A stretch of 11,027 bases of DNA, from positions 1 to 11,027 of the forward strand of contig NZJB01000078.1 of NCBI GenBank assembly GCA_002691885.1. The letters run 5' to 3'. How positions within the stretch are numbered: position 1 is the stretch's first letter; each line of letters opens with the position of its first letter. Source of the DNA: Gammaproteobacteria bacterium. Lineage in GTDB: Bacteria; Pseudomonadota; Gammaproteobacteria; Pseudomonadales; Pseudohongiellaceae. Of the stretch, positions 1 to 5,881 are shown piece after piece. The notes below the pieces were generated by a model. It had not been told where the DNA came from. It searched no databases and saw only the letters and a program-made list of their open reading frames with translations. The position numbers and the translations under genes are program-made.

Positions 1-20
1 CGCGCAAAGGCGCACGTGAG

Positions 21-554
21 TTGGTGAGCACCATGTCTCCGCAATGGTTGCCGAGTGCGGACGCGCTGGAAATTCTAGGTAGTGTCGGCATCAGCCATAG
101 CTTCATCGAGGACGCTATTCCGGAGTTCGTTCTCTACTGGAGGGAGCGCGGCGTGGTGCATGGCGCCTGGAATACAAAATTCATTGAACATATTCGCAGG
201 CAGTGGGCAAAATACACGGTATCCTTCGGGCTTGATGACACCCCGCGGCCCATTGCAGATGGATGGCAGCCAAGCGCGGATTGTTTTGAAATTTTGCAGT
301 TGGCTGAAATCGACGAGGACTACGCGCGCAGTAAGGTGCCAGAGTTCGTGCTGTATTGGAAAGACAGTGAACAGGTAAAGGCCTCATGGAACACCGTGTT
401 CCTCCAGTTTATCAAGCAGGACTGGGCGCGCCGGCTGAAGCAGGGCGGCCATGAAGAGAAATTGTATGGAGAAGATCAAACCATTGCTGGAACGCAGCAG
501 CAAAAAATTCGGGAGAAGTTCGAGCGCATCGCTGATCGAAGTTGGGCAGACTGA
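21..554 (+). CDS. DnaT-like protein with two tandem DnaT-type domains
   Basis: The protein carries two copies of the same roughly 55-residue module, at about residues 9-63 and 82-136 (numbered from the TTG at 21). Both show W-x-P-S-A-D near the start, PEFVLYW in the middle and a WNT-x-F-x-x-x-I-x-x-x-W ending. This pattern is that of the C-terminal ssDNA/primosome domain of E. coli DnaT, so a role in primosome assembly or helicase loading at restarted forks is inferred. The last 35 residues are charged and polar. Candidate starts are TTG 21, GTG 24 and ATG 33; none has a decisive ribosome binding site. The frame is also open to the left edge of the window, so this may be the C-terminal part of a longer protein. 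The lambda-P-like gene begins inside its 3' end, which suggests coupled translation. The domain assignment is fairly sure; the start and exact role are not. Confidence 0.75.
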   Translation: MVSTMSPQWLPSADALEILGSVGISHSFIEDAIPEFVLYWRERGVVHGAWNTKFIEHIRRQWAKYTVSFGLDDTPRPIADGWQPSADCFEILQLAEIDEDYARSKVPEFVLYWKDSEQVKASWNTVFLQFIKQDWARRLKQGGHEEKLYGEDQTIAGTQQQKIREKFERIADRSWAD

Positions 555-1185
555 GCCTAAGCAGCGTCCCCCCTCGACCGTAGGGGTCGAAGAGTCAGAG
601 GCTGGCTTCGACTCAGAGGCCGTGCCGGATCGCGTGGATGCGATCAATCAGATCTTTGCCGAATTTGAATTTGCCTATCACAACCAGTATCACAAAGCGT
701 TTGCTGACGCCGAGAGTCTGGCCATCGCCAAGAAATACTGGTTGAGTTCGCTTGAGAATTATCTGCCGACACAAATTGTCAGAGCCGCCAAGAAAGTGAT
801 TCGCAGTCAGGACTACCTACCCTCAATCGCCACTCTGGTTCGGGCCTGCGAAGAAGGTTTCGACCTGTTCGGTTTACCTGCCCCGCACAGTGCTTATCTC
901 GAGGCATGTTCGGCACCGTCGCCGAAGCGAGAGTTCCCATGGAGTCACCCGGCCGTGTATCTGGCCGGAGCATCAACGGGCTGGTTTACTCTGGCGAACG
1001 AGAGGGAATCGGTAGTATTTCCCCGCTTTGAATACCAATACGGTCAGTTGTGTAGGCGGGTTATGACAGGTGAAGATCTGCACCTGCCGGTTACCGAGGC
1101 CCTTCCCGAAGAAATTGAGCGAACCCTGACCGCCGAAGAGCGTCAGGCTCATATCGCGCAAATTCGGAAAGAGCTGGGTTTATGA
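466..1185 (+). CDS. Lambda P-like replication protein (helicase loader family)
   Basis: A 239-residue protein. The first 50 residues are polar and variable-looking. From about residue 54 there is a helical domain (V-D-A-I-N-Q-I-F onwards, with AKKYWLSSLENY and DYLPSIATLVRACE) that resembles the phage lambda replication protein P family, whose members recruit the DnaB helicase. The C-terminus is rich in Glu and Arg (TAEERQAHIAQIRKELGL). I chose ATG 466 because AAGAGAA lies about six bases upstream; the frame also offers ATG 451, and GTG 621 or 633 if the variable N-terminus is not real. From 466 it overlaps the end of the DnaT-like gene by 89 bases in another frame, so the two are probably co-translated as a replication-restart or helicase-loading pair. 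Chromosomal copies of P-like genes beside DnaT-domain genes are known in gammaproteobacteria, so this need not be a prophage. Its stop codon directly abuts that of ettA on the other strand. Confidence 0.7.
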   Translation: MEKIKPLLERSSKKFGRSSSASLIEVGQTEPKQRPPSTVGVEESEAGFDSEAVPDRVDAINQIFAEFEFAYHNQYHKAFADAESLAIAKKYWLSSLENYLPTQIVRAAKKVIRSQDYLPSIATLVRACEEGFDLFGLPAPHSAYLEACSAPSPKREFPWSHPAVYLAGASTGWFTLANERESVVFPRFEYQYGQLCRRVMTGEDLHLPVTEALPEEIERTLTAEERQAHIAQIRKELGL

Positions 1186-2853
1186 CTAGGCGTCCAGCTT
1201 CTTGTACTTGACTCGAGTCGGTTGGGTCTCGCCAACGCGCTTCTTATGGCCGGCTTCGTAGTCAGAGTAGTTGCCCTCATGCCAGGTGACTTCACTGTCT
1301 CCCTCAAAAGCCAGAATGTGTGTGCAGATACGGTCGAGAAACCAGCGATCATGAGACACTACAATTGCACAGCCCGGGAAGGCCAGTAATCCCTCCTCCA
1401 GCGCCCGCAGGGTTTCGACGTCGAGATCATTGGTGGGCTCGTCCAGTAGCAGTACGTTGCCACCCTTTTTGAGCAGCTTGGCCATGTGCAGCCGATTACG
1501 CTCTCCACCAGAGAGATCTTTGACGAATTTCTGCTGGTCGCCACCTTTGAAGTTGAAGCGACTTGCGTAGGCGCGAGAGGCGATCTCGTAGTTCCCGATG
1601 TGGATGATGTCCTGCTCATCCGACAACTCTTGCCAGACTGTCTTCTCACCATTGAGTTCATCACGGCTCTGATCCACGTAGGCAAGACTGACTGTGTCGC
1701 CGAGCTCGATTGCGCCGCTATCCGGTGTCTCCGCACCCACTAGCATGCGAAGGAAGGTCGTCTTTCCCGCACCATTTCCCCCGACGATGCCCACGATGCT
1801 GCCCTTCGGAACTGAAAAACTGAGATTATCGATAAGGGCGCGGTCGCCAAAGCCCTTACACAGGCTGCTGACCTCAATCACTTTGTCGCCTAAACGTTCA
1901 CCGGGGGGAATATACAACTCCTGGGTTTCGTTGCGCTTTTGGAAATCCTTGGAATTGAGTTCCTCGAAGCGGGCGATACGGGCCTTGCTTTTGGACTGAC
2001 GACCTTTGGGGTTGGCCCGTACCCATTCAAGCTCGGATTTGATCGTGCGCTCGCGGGCAGCCTCCTGCTTCTCTTCGATTTCCAATCGGTTTTCTTTGGC
2101 TTCTAGCCAGGCGCTGTAATTGCCTTCGTACGGAATGCCATGACCTCTGTCTAGTTCGAGAATCCACCCCGCTGCGTTATCCAGGAAATATCGATCGTGG
2201 GTAATTGCGACGACCGTGCCGGGGTAGTCCTGGAGGAAGCGTTCAAGCCAGGCCACGCTTTCTGCATCAAGATGGTTGGTTGGCTCGTCCAGCAGCAGCA
2301 TGTCAGGTTTCGAGAGCAGCAGGCGGCACAGCGCCACCCGGCGTTTTTCTCCCCCTGACAGGTTGTTAACGGTGGCATCCCAATCGGGTAGGCGTAACGC
2401 GTCAGCGGCAATGTCCAGGGTGCGTTCGATTTGCCAGCCGTCCACCGCATCAATTTCATTCTGCAGTTCGCCCTGGCGCTCCAGCAGAGCATTCATCTCC
2501 TTATCGCTCATCGGTTCGGCAAACTTGTCGCTGATGGCATTGAACTTGTTAATCAGGTCAATGATTACCTGCATGCCTTTTTCGACGTTTTCCCTGACTG
2601 TTAGAGCTTCTTCCAGTTCGGGTTCCTGCGACAGATAGCCAATTTTTATGCCGGGCTGCGGCCTTGCTTCCCCGTTTATCTCGTTATCCATGCCCGCCAT
2701 GATTCGCAGCAAGGTAGACTTTCCTGCGCCGTTCAGGCCCAGTACGCCGATCTTGGCCCCCGGGAAAAACGACAGAGAGATGTCTTTGAGAATTTCGCGC
2801 TTCGGCGGAACGATCTTACCAACGCGGTTCATGGTGTATACAAACTGAGACAA
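1186..2853 (-). CDS. ettA: Energy-dependent translational throttle protein EttA (ABC-F ATPase)
   Basis: A cytoplasmic ABC-F protein of 555 residues, the same length as E. coli EttA, which binds the ribosomal E site and gates entry into elongation according to the ATP/ADP ratio. Two nucleotide-binding domains are complete. The first has Walker A GLNGAGKST (39-47), signature LSGGE (166-170) and Walker B LLLDEP (187-192). The second has GGNGAGKT (359-366), LSGGE (448-452) and LLLDEP (469-474). The EttA arm lies at about 95-140 and the charged inter-domain linker at about 242-322, with KGRQSKSKARIARFEELN as in EttA. The start is TTG at 2853, giving MSQFVYTMNRVGK, which lines up with the E. coli N-terminus; AAGGA at 2862-2866 sits eight bases upstream. 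ATG at 2832 would remove seven conserved residues. The gene is monocistronic as seen here, with the accessory island immediately upstream. The identification is very secure. Confidence 0.97.
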   Translation of the reverse strand: MSQFVYTMNRVGKIVPPKREILKDISLSFFPGAKIGVLGLNGAGKSTLLRIMAGMDNEINGEARPQPGIKIGYLSQEPELEEALTVRENVEKGMQVIIDLINKFNAISDKFAEPMSDKEMNALLERQGELQNEIDAVDGWQIERTLDIAADALRLPDWDATVNNLSGGEKRRVALCRLLLSKPDMLLLDEPTNHLDAESVAWLERFLQDYPGTVVAITHDRYFLDNAAGWILELDRGHGIPYEGNYSAWLEAKENRLEIEEKQEAARERTIKSELEWVRANPKGRQSKSKARIARFEELNSKDFQKRNETQELYIPPGERLGDKVIEVSSLCKGFGDRALIDNLSFSVPKGSIVGIVGGNGAGKTTFLRMLVGAETPDSGAIELGDTVSLAYVDQSRDELNGEKTVWQELSDEQDIIHIGNYEIASRAYASRFNFKGGDQQKFVKDLSGGERNRLHMAKLLKKGGNVLLLDEPTNDLDVETLRALEEGLLAFPGCAIVVSHDRWFLDRICTHILAFEGDSEVTWHEGNYSDYEAGHKKRVGETQPTRVKYKKLDA

Positions 2854-2861
2854 TTTAATAT

Positions 2862-2866
2862 TCCTT
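2862..2866 (-). promoter_or_regulatory. ettA ribosome binding site (decides TTG start)
   Basis: The minus strand reads AAGGA, eight bases before TTG 2853. This supports the TTG start over the internal ATG at 2832. Confidence 0.7.
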
Positions 2867-2872
2867 ATATAT

Positions 2873-2907
2873 CAATAGATTAGAGTACACAAAATTATCT
2901 AGTAAAC
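2873..2907 (-). promoter_or_regulatory. Candidate ettA promoter (weak)
   Basis: On the minus strand TTTACT is followed after about 18 bases by TAATCT, a tolerable sigma-70-like pair placed just upstream of the ettA ribosome binding site in an AT-rich stretch. AT-rich DNA gives such matches easily, so this is only a candidate. Confidence 0.25.
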
Positions 2908-2922
2908 TTTTAGTAAACCTTT
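2901..2922. repeat. Two tandem 11-bp repeats upstream of ettA
   Basis: AGTAAACTTTT at 2901-2911 is followed directly by AGTAAACCTTT at 2912-2922, with one mismatch and a period of one helical turn. The second unit also forms GTAAA-CC-TTTAC, an inverted repeat at 2913-2924. It lies between ettA and the recombinase gene, where an operator of ettA or a recombinase site at the island edge could sit. No function is shown. Confidence 0.5.
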
Positions 2923-2972
2923 ACAGTTCGTATACCTTCCAAATAAAACGCATTTTACACCATCAAACACAC

Positions 2973-3533
2973 TTAAACGCTTACTAGATTCACAGCATTT
3001 CGTAACTTATCGACGCTGACATCGATGTATTGCTGCGTGACTGCTAGTGACGAGTGTCGTGCTAGTTCCTGTATTACCCTTGTAGAAACACCTTTCTCGC
3101 TCAGATTAGTGATGAAAGTGCGTCTTCCTGAGTGACTAGAGCAAGTGTCTAACCCTATTTTTCGATAAAGATCCTTCAGCACGATCTGAACTGTGTGACT
3201 CACCATTTTGCCGCCTTTTTGAGATCGAAGCAGAGGCGATTTCCGAGTAGTTAAAAATTCCTTGTGTAGTTTGATGTATTTAGCGATTTCTTTTCGTACA
3301 GAGTCGCTGAGATAGAGAGAATGCGATTTCGAACCCTTTGTCTGATGTGCTCCAAGAATTACCGTCTCTCTAACGTTATTTTCACTGTCTAAAACATCTC
3401 CTACAGTGATTGCTGCAATTTCACATGCTCGCAAACCGACTCCATACGACAGAACAACCATCATTCTGTTTCTGTCAGCATATCGAGTCATCTTTGTTGC
3501 GTTTAAAAGACTCTTGTACTGCTTCTCGTTCAA
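2973..3533 (-). CDS. Single-domain tyrosine recombinase/integrase
   Basis: A 186-residue protein that is almost entirely the catalytic domain of the tyrosine recombinase family. All expected catalytic residues can be placed: Arg35 (GVGLRACEIA), a beta-hairpin Lys at 66 or 69 (TKGSKS), His134 and Arg137 (HSGRRTF), His160 (LARHSS) and nucleophile Tyr169 (TQQYID). There is no N-terminal SAM-like core-binding domain, unlike XerC/D or IntI (about 300 residues or more). It resembles the stand-alone integrase type of about 170-200 residues scattered through proteobacterial genomes, and is comparable in size to FimB/FimE. The start is TTG 3533 with a poor ribosome binding site; an in-frame TAG lies just upstream. 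Removal of one T from the TTTT run at 3533-3536 would join this frame to the ORF at 3475-3666 and give a protein of about 230 residues, so the gene may be frameshifted or the start misplaced. It faces away from the cargo genes. Its substrate is unknown; the repeats downstream are candidates. Confidence 0.88.
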   Translation of the reverse strand: MNEKQYKSLLNATKMTRYADRNRMMVVLSYGVGLRACEIAAITVGDVLDSENNVRETVILGAHQTKGSKSHSLYLSDSVRKEIAKYIKLHKEFLTTRKSPLLRSQKGGKMVSHTVQIVLKDLYRKIGLDTCSSHSGRRTFITNLSEKGVSTRVIQELARHSSLAVTQQYIDVSVDKLRNAVNLVSV

Positions 3534-3666
3534 AACTGGTGCTTTCTACATCTTGATGCTCCTCAGATTCAACCCTGACTCCGATCGCAACTCGAGAAAC
3601 GAGTAACAACTCTTTTAATTGCTCTTCAGTCAGCGTGTATTTGTCGTTTTTCACTAAAAAATCCAA
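3475..3666 (-). pseudogene. Possible frameshifted N-terminal extension of the recombinase
   Basis: A short minus-strand frame from TTG 3666. Its first 44 codons read as a plausible acidic helical segment (KYTLTEEQLKELLLVSR, then ESEEHQDVEST). Its last 19 codons overlap the recombinase gene out of frame and look non-coding. A single T deletion in the TTTT run near 3533-3536 would make ...VESTS-LNEKQYKSLL..., fusing it to the recombinase. No good ribosome binding site precedes TTG 3666. It could equally be a chance frame. Confidence 0.3.
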
Positions 3667-3811
3667 TGTTTCTTTAGTGATTATTAAGCATCCTTACATT
3701 TAAAATTCCCAGCATTTTTCAATAAAATCAGCACCTTATATAACTCTCCGTTTTCCTTGATAATTCCTTGTCGAGTGCGAGAAATGTAATAAATTCTGAG
3801 AAAGGTGACAT
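3534..3811. other. AT-rich stretch between recombinase and first repeat
   Basis: Apart from the possible recombinase N-terminal fragment (to 3666), I see no gene, RNA or clear terminator here. It would contain the promoter of the recombinase, but no pair of promoter boxes stands out. Confidence 0.5.
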
Positions 3812-3818
3812 TTGTGAT

Positions 3819-3856
3819 ATTGAGTAAAAACCAGATTTCCTGATTTTTTACTCAAT
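3819..3856. other. Hairpin A of repeat copy 1
   Basis: ATTGAGTAAAAA and TTTTTACTCAAT are perfect 12-bp inverted repeats, and an inner CAG/CTG pair extends the stem. The loop is ATTTC. Because it ends in a T run followed by ACTCAAT it is not a standard intrinsic terminator, although it could act as one in either direction. Copy 2 has the same structure with one changed pair. Confidence 0.75.
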
Positions 3857-3889
3857 TCCAGAAAGAACCTGTGAGAGATCGTTGAAGAG

Positions 3890-3916
3890 AAGGGTTTCAG
3901 ATAAGTCTGAACCCTT
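3890..3916. other. Hairpin B of repeat copy 1
   Basis: AAGGGTTTCAGA pairs with TCTGAACCCTT around a TAAG loop, giving 11 bp with one bulged T. In copy 2 the same stem has a two-base bulge instead, so the only indel between the copies falls in the bulge and leaves the stem intact. Confidence 0.75.
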
Positions 3917-3949
3917 GAAATACGTCAGACTGTCGGAGAAACTCGTTAA

Positions 3950-4144
3950 ATGACGTTTCTGAAGAGATTCACAGTTATTGCAGCAATCCTGATTTTCTCC
4001 ACCTGTTTTGGACAGGTCGATGGGAAGGGGATTATCTGCGATGGTAAGGAAGTCTGGTTTGCTCAATATGAGACTATTGAACGACTGGTACATCTCAGAA
4101 AAGGGACTTACTTCAACGGGAACCAGCAGCATCGAGAAGGATAG
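3950..4144 (+). CDS. Small putative secreted protein inside repeat copy 1
   Basis: A 64-residue frame from ATG 3950, with GGAG at 3935-3938 upstream. It begins like a Sec signal peptide: MTFLKRF, a hydrophobic core at about residues 7-20 (VIAAILIFSTCF), then GQVDGKG. It continues with IICDGKEVWF and ends shortly after the repeat stops being shared. There is no canonical lipobox (FSTC). The first 36 codons lie in the repeat. All six differences from copy 2 within this part change the protein or destroy its start or reading frame, with no synonymous change, so selection on the protein is not visible. It may be a real small exported protein, a remnant of a longer gene, or an accidental frame in a conserved structured repeat. 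I do not recognise the family. Confidence 0.4.
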   Translation: MTFLKRFTVIAAILIFSTCFGQVDGKGIICDGKEVWFAQYETIERLVHLRKGTYFNGNQQHREG

Positions 4145-4266
4145 AGGATAATAAAAACAATTTGCACGAGTTGTGTAATGGTAAATTTTCCAAAGAAGTT
4201 ATAGTGATTTGTGTCTGTAAGCTCAATTCTTAGGCTTCGCCCCAAAGTAAGTAAGGGTGCTTTATC
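4060..4266 (+). other. Spacer before the membrane protein gene
   Basis: It holds the 3' part of the small ORF (to 4144), then AT-rich DNA. AAGGG at 4253-4257 is a plausible ribosome binding site nine bases before TTG 4267. No convincing promoter or terminator is visible. Confidence 0.4.
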
Positions 4267-4848
4267 TTGTCGATTTTCGAATACTCGTCAGTCCTTTTAT
4301 CAGTAATTATTGGGTTAGCAATAACCAAGTTACTAAATAAATTGAGCACGCTTTTAAGAGAGCAAGATTGCTTCAAGAGGTATTGGGTTCAGATTGCGCT
4401 GATAATTTCTTGGGTTTGGATGACAATTGCAATTTTTTTCACGTTGTTCATATTTGCAAGTGATATAGAATTTTTGTCGCTATCAAATTTTGTCTTTAGC
4501 CCTTTCATCACGACAACTCTACTTTTTTTTATCGCTGACTTTTCCCCAGTCCCCGAGAAAGATGTACAAAGTCAGAGCCTAAATACTTACTTCGTAAATG
4601 CGTTCCCACGTTTTTTTATCGTAGTTCTTCTATGGTTGCTACATATAATCTTACTTAATATTTCAAATTTAGGTTTTGGCGGTTGGATTCTTGTTGATCC
4701 TGCCTTTTATACTCTTATAGGTGGCGTATTTTTTTATCGCTTTGTAAAGAATTTCACTTTTCGACACTATCAATTACTCTCTCTGGCTGTAATGCCACTA
4801 TTCTATGGAGGGTTATTACTCATCACTTTCAACGTCGCAATTTCCTAG
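4267..4848 (+). CDS. Six-helix integral membrane protein of unknown function
   Basis: A 193-residue, very hydrophobic protein with six likely membrane segments at about 5-24, 41-63, 74-91, 115-134, 141-160 and 169-189. The N-terminus, FEYSSVLLSVIIGLAITKLL, resembles a group of uncharacterised bacterial membrane proteins that begin with an FEY-x-SVL-x-S-I-I-x-GL motif (from memory, not checked). The start is TTG 4267 with AAGGG upstream; the first internal Met is residue 52, inside helix 2, so the TTG is needed to keep helix 1. No enzymatic motif is visible. It is AT-rich, unlike the core genes of the window, and sits between the two copies of the direct repeat as if it were cargo. Its function is unknown. 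Confidence 0.8.
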   Translation: MSIFEYSSVLLSVIIGLAITKLLNKLSTLLREQDCFKRYWVQIALIISWVWMTIAIFFTLFIFASDIEFLSLSNFVFSPFITTTLLFFIADFSPVPEKDVQSQSLNTYFVNAFPRFFIVVLLWLLHIILLNISNLGFGGWILVDPAFYTLIGGVFFYRFVKNFTFRHYQLLSLAVMPLFYGGLLLITFNVAIS

Positions 4849-4860
4849 CGGAAGCCCCCA

Positions 4861-5109
4861 TTATGATATTGAGCAAAAACCAGTTTTCCTGAATTTTTAC
4901 TCAATTCCAGAAAGAACCTGTGAGAGATCGTTAACGAGAAGGGTGTTCAGATAAGTCTGAACCCTTGAAATACGTCAGACTGTCGGAGAAATTCGTTAAA
5001 TAACGTTTCTGAAGAGATTCACAGTTATTGCAGCAATCCTGATTTCCTCCACCTGTTTTGGACAGGTCGATGGGAAGGGGATTATCTGCGGTGGTGAGGA
5101 AATCTAGTT
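4861..5109. repeat. Direct repeat, copy 2 (249 bp)
   Basis: Second copy of the unit at 3812-4059, in the same orientation and starting 1,049 bases later. It keeps hairpin A (4868-4905), hairpin B (4939-4966), hairpin C (4972-5006) and hairpin D (5051-5067). It begins only 12 bases after the stop codon of the membrane protein gene and ends 87 bases before the DUF3237-type gene. The stretch 4849-5196 contains nothing else that I can support apart from the ribosome binding site of the next gene. Confidence 0.9.
5000..5107 (+). pseudogene. Broken copy of the small secreted ORF in repeat copy 2
   Basis: It corresponds to codons 1-36 of the ORF at 3950. The start codon is ATA instead of ATG, residues 16, 31, 33 and 35 are changed (F to S, D to G, K to E, V to I), and Trp36 is a TAG stop. 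No other start restores the signal-peptide-like frame. It cannot make the same product. Confidence 0.6.
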
Positions 5110-5196
5110 GTGTATATTTCATACTTCACTAGAAACTTCGGAGCAATTAACAATAAGTTGAAGGGTGATAACTAAGAATTTGAAGAGGAATAAATT

Positions 5197-5673
5197 ATGG
5201 CTGAGCTTGAAGCAGTAATGACAGTGGAGTTACAGATACGGGGTCCATACCCAATAAGTGAACAACTGTTGGCGGTAAACATTGAAAGCGGATCTCTATT
5301 GGGAATCGGAAGTTTCAGAGGCGAATTGAGCGGTTCTGTCATTGCACCGTCTGGCGACGTGATTGAGATTCAGAAAACTGGAACATTTGAGCGCAACGTA
5401 AGATTGATAGCATCTATGGAGGACGGCAGCCATCTTCTTATGGAATATGGGGGAAGGACTGTTCCGACAGAAGATTTCCAAAGGAAGGCGGATGCACAGG
5501 AAATTATTAAAGGCTCAGAGGTGTACTTCAAAATTCAACCAACTTTCAGTACGGAATCTGAGAAACATGCATGGTTAAATAATTTCATATTCGTTGGCGA
5601 CATGGAGGAGATAATATTTCCAAGTCCAGAGGTATCAGGACGAGTCAAATACATGATTTACAGAGTGCTTTAA
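5197..5673 (+). CDS. DUF3237 (UPF0311)-type protein
   Basis: A 158-residue soluble protein, a typical length for the DUF3237/UPF0311 family, which is predicted to form a beta-barrel and has no established biochemical role. Recognisable family features are the N-terminal beta strand MTVELQI, a G-x-L-x-G-x-V segment (R41-G-E-L-S-G-S-V), the Tyr-Phe strand at 110-111 followed by TFSTESEKHAWLNNFIFVG (116-134), and the C-terminal Y-x-I-Y-x-V-L ending (152-158). There is no signal peptide or membrane segment. The start ATG 5197 is supported by GAGG at 5185-5188, eight bases upstream. It follows repeat copy 2 and is the last island gene before glyA, reading in the same direction. It is probably cargo brought in with the island, though an ancestral location here cannot be excluded. 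Confidence 0.82.
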   Translation: MAELEAVMTVELQIRGPYPISEQLLAVNIESGSLLGIGSFRGELSGSVIAPSGDVIEIQKTGTFERNVRLIASMEDGSHLLMEYGGRTVPTEDFQRKADAQEIIKGSEVYFKIQPTFSTESEKHAWLNNFIFVGDMEEIIFPSPEVSGRVKYMIYRVL

Positions 5674-5881
5674 TAAAATTTTATAATTTTACCAAGCTTG
5701 CCCTATGACTTATTTACAGACGAAGTAATGTATCTTGAAAAAGCAACTCCTAACTCTATCTTTAGAGACCCCCGTTAAATGACAGCCCATTCCCAATATC
5801 TTAATGCTCTGTTCGTTCCCATCGGGTAAGATGTCTTTCAATCAACCCTGTCGTAATATGTCCTGCTACTACGGAGATTAG
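5674..5881 (+). promoter_or_regulatory. Spacer upstream of glyA with a candidate promoter
   Basis: It starts with a 7-bp AT-only inverted repeat (TAAAATT-TTAT-AATTTTA, 5674-5691). TTGAAA at 5735-5740 followed 16 bases later by TATCTT at 5757-5762 is a possible sigma-70 promoter for glyA. CGTTAAATGAC at 5773-5783 also occurs in repeat copy 1. GGAG at 5873-5876 is the glyA ribosome binding site. The right edge of the island probably lies in this stretch. Confidence 0.35.

Larger units (their letters stand above)
3812..4059. repeat. Direct repeat, copy 1 (248 bp)
   Basis: It aligns with 4861-5109 over its full length with about 14 differences, including a single indel (about 94% identity by hand). 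The sequences flanking the two copies are unrelated, so the ends are sharp: TTG/TTA followed by TGATATTGAG on the left, and AGTCTGGTT/AATCTAGTT on the right. It contains, in order, hairpin A (3819-3856), hairpin B (3890-3916), hairpin C (3922-3956), a small ORF starting at 3950 and hairpin D (4001-4017). It lies 207 bases before the membrane protein gene. I do not recognise it as a known element: it has no transposase and no terminal inverted repeats spanning the unit. Confidence 0.9.

Noticed and set aside
3812..4059. Repeat as a classical integron attC site
   Set aside because: It has long hairpins, but no RYYYAAC...GTTRRRY pair at the stem base could be found, and at about 249 bp it is longer than usual attC sites. 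The nearby recombinase also lacks the IntI architecture.
3848..4132. A 94-codon minus-strand ORF across repeat copy 1, with a similar 63-codon one at 4931-5122
   Set aside because: They share sequence only because the repeat is shared. Their ends differ and run into unrelated flanks, no ribosome binding site is evident, and the plus-strand frame with a signal peptide is more protein-like.
5674..5691. TAAAATT-TTAT-AATTTTA as an intrinsic terminator after the DUF3237-type gene
   Set aside because: The stem is only A-T pairs with no GC, so it would be too weak for a normal terminator.
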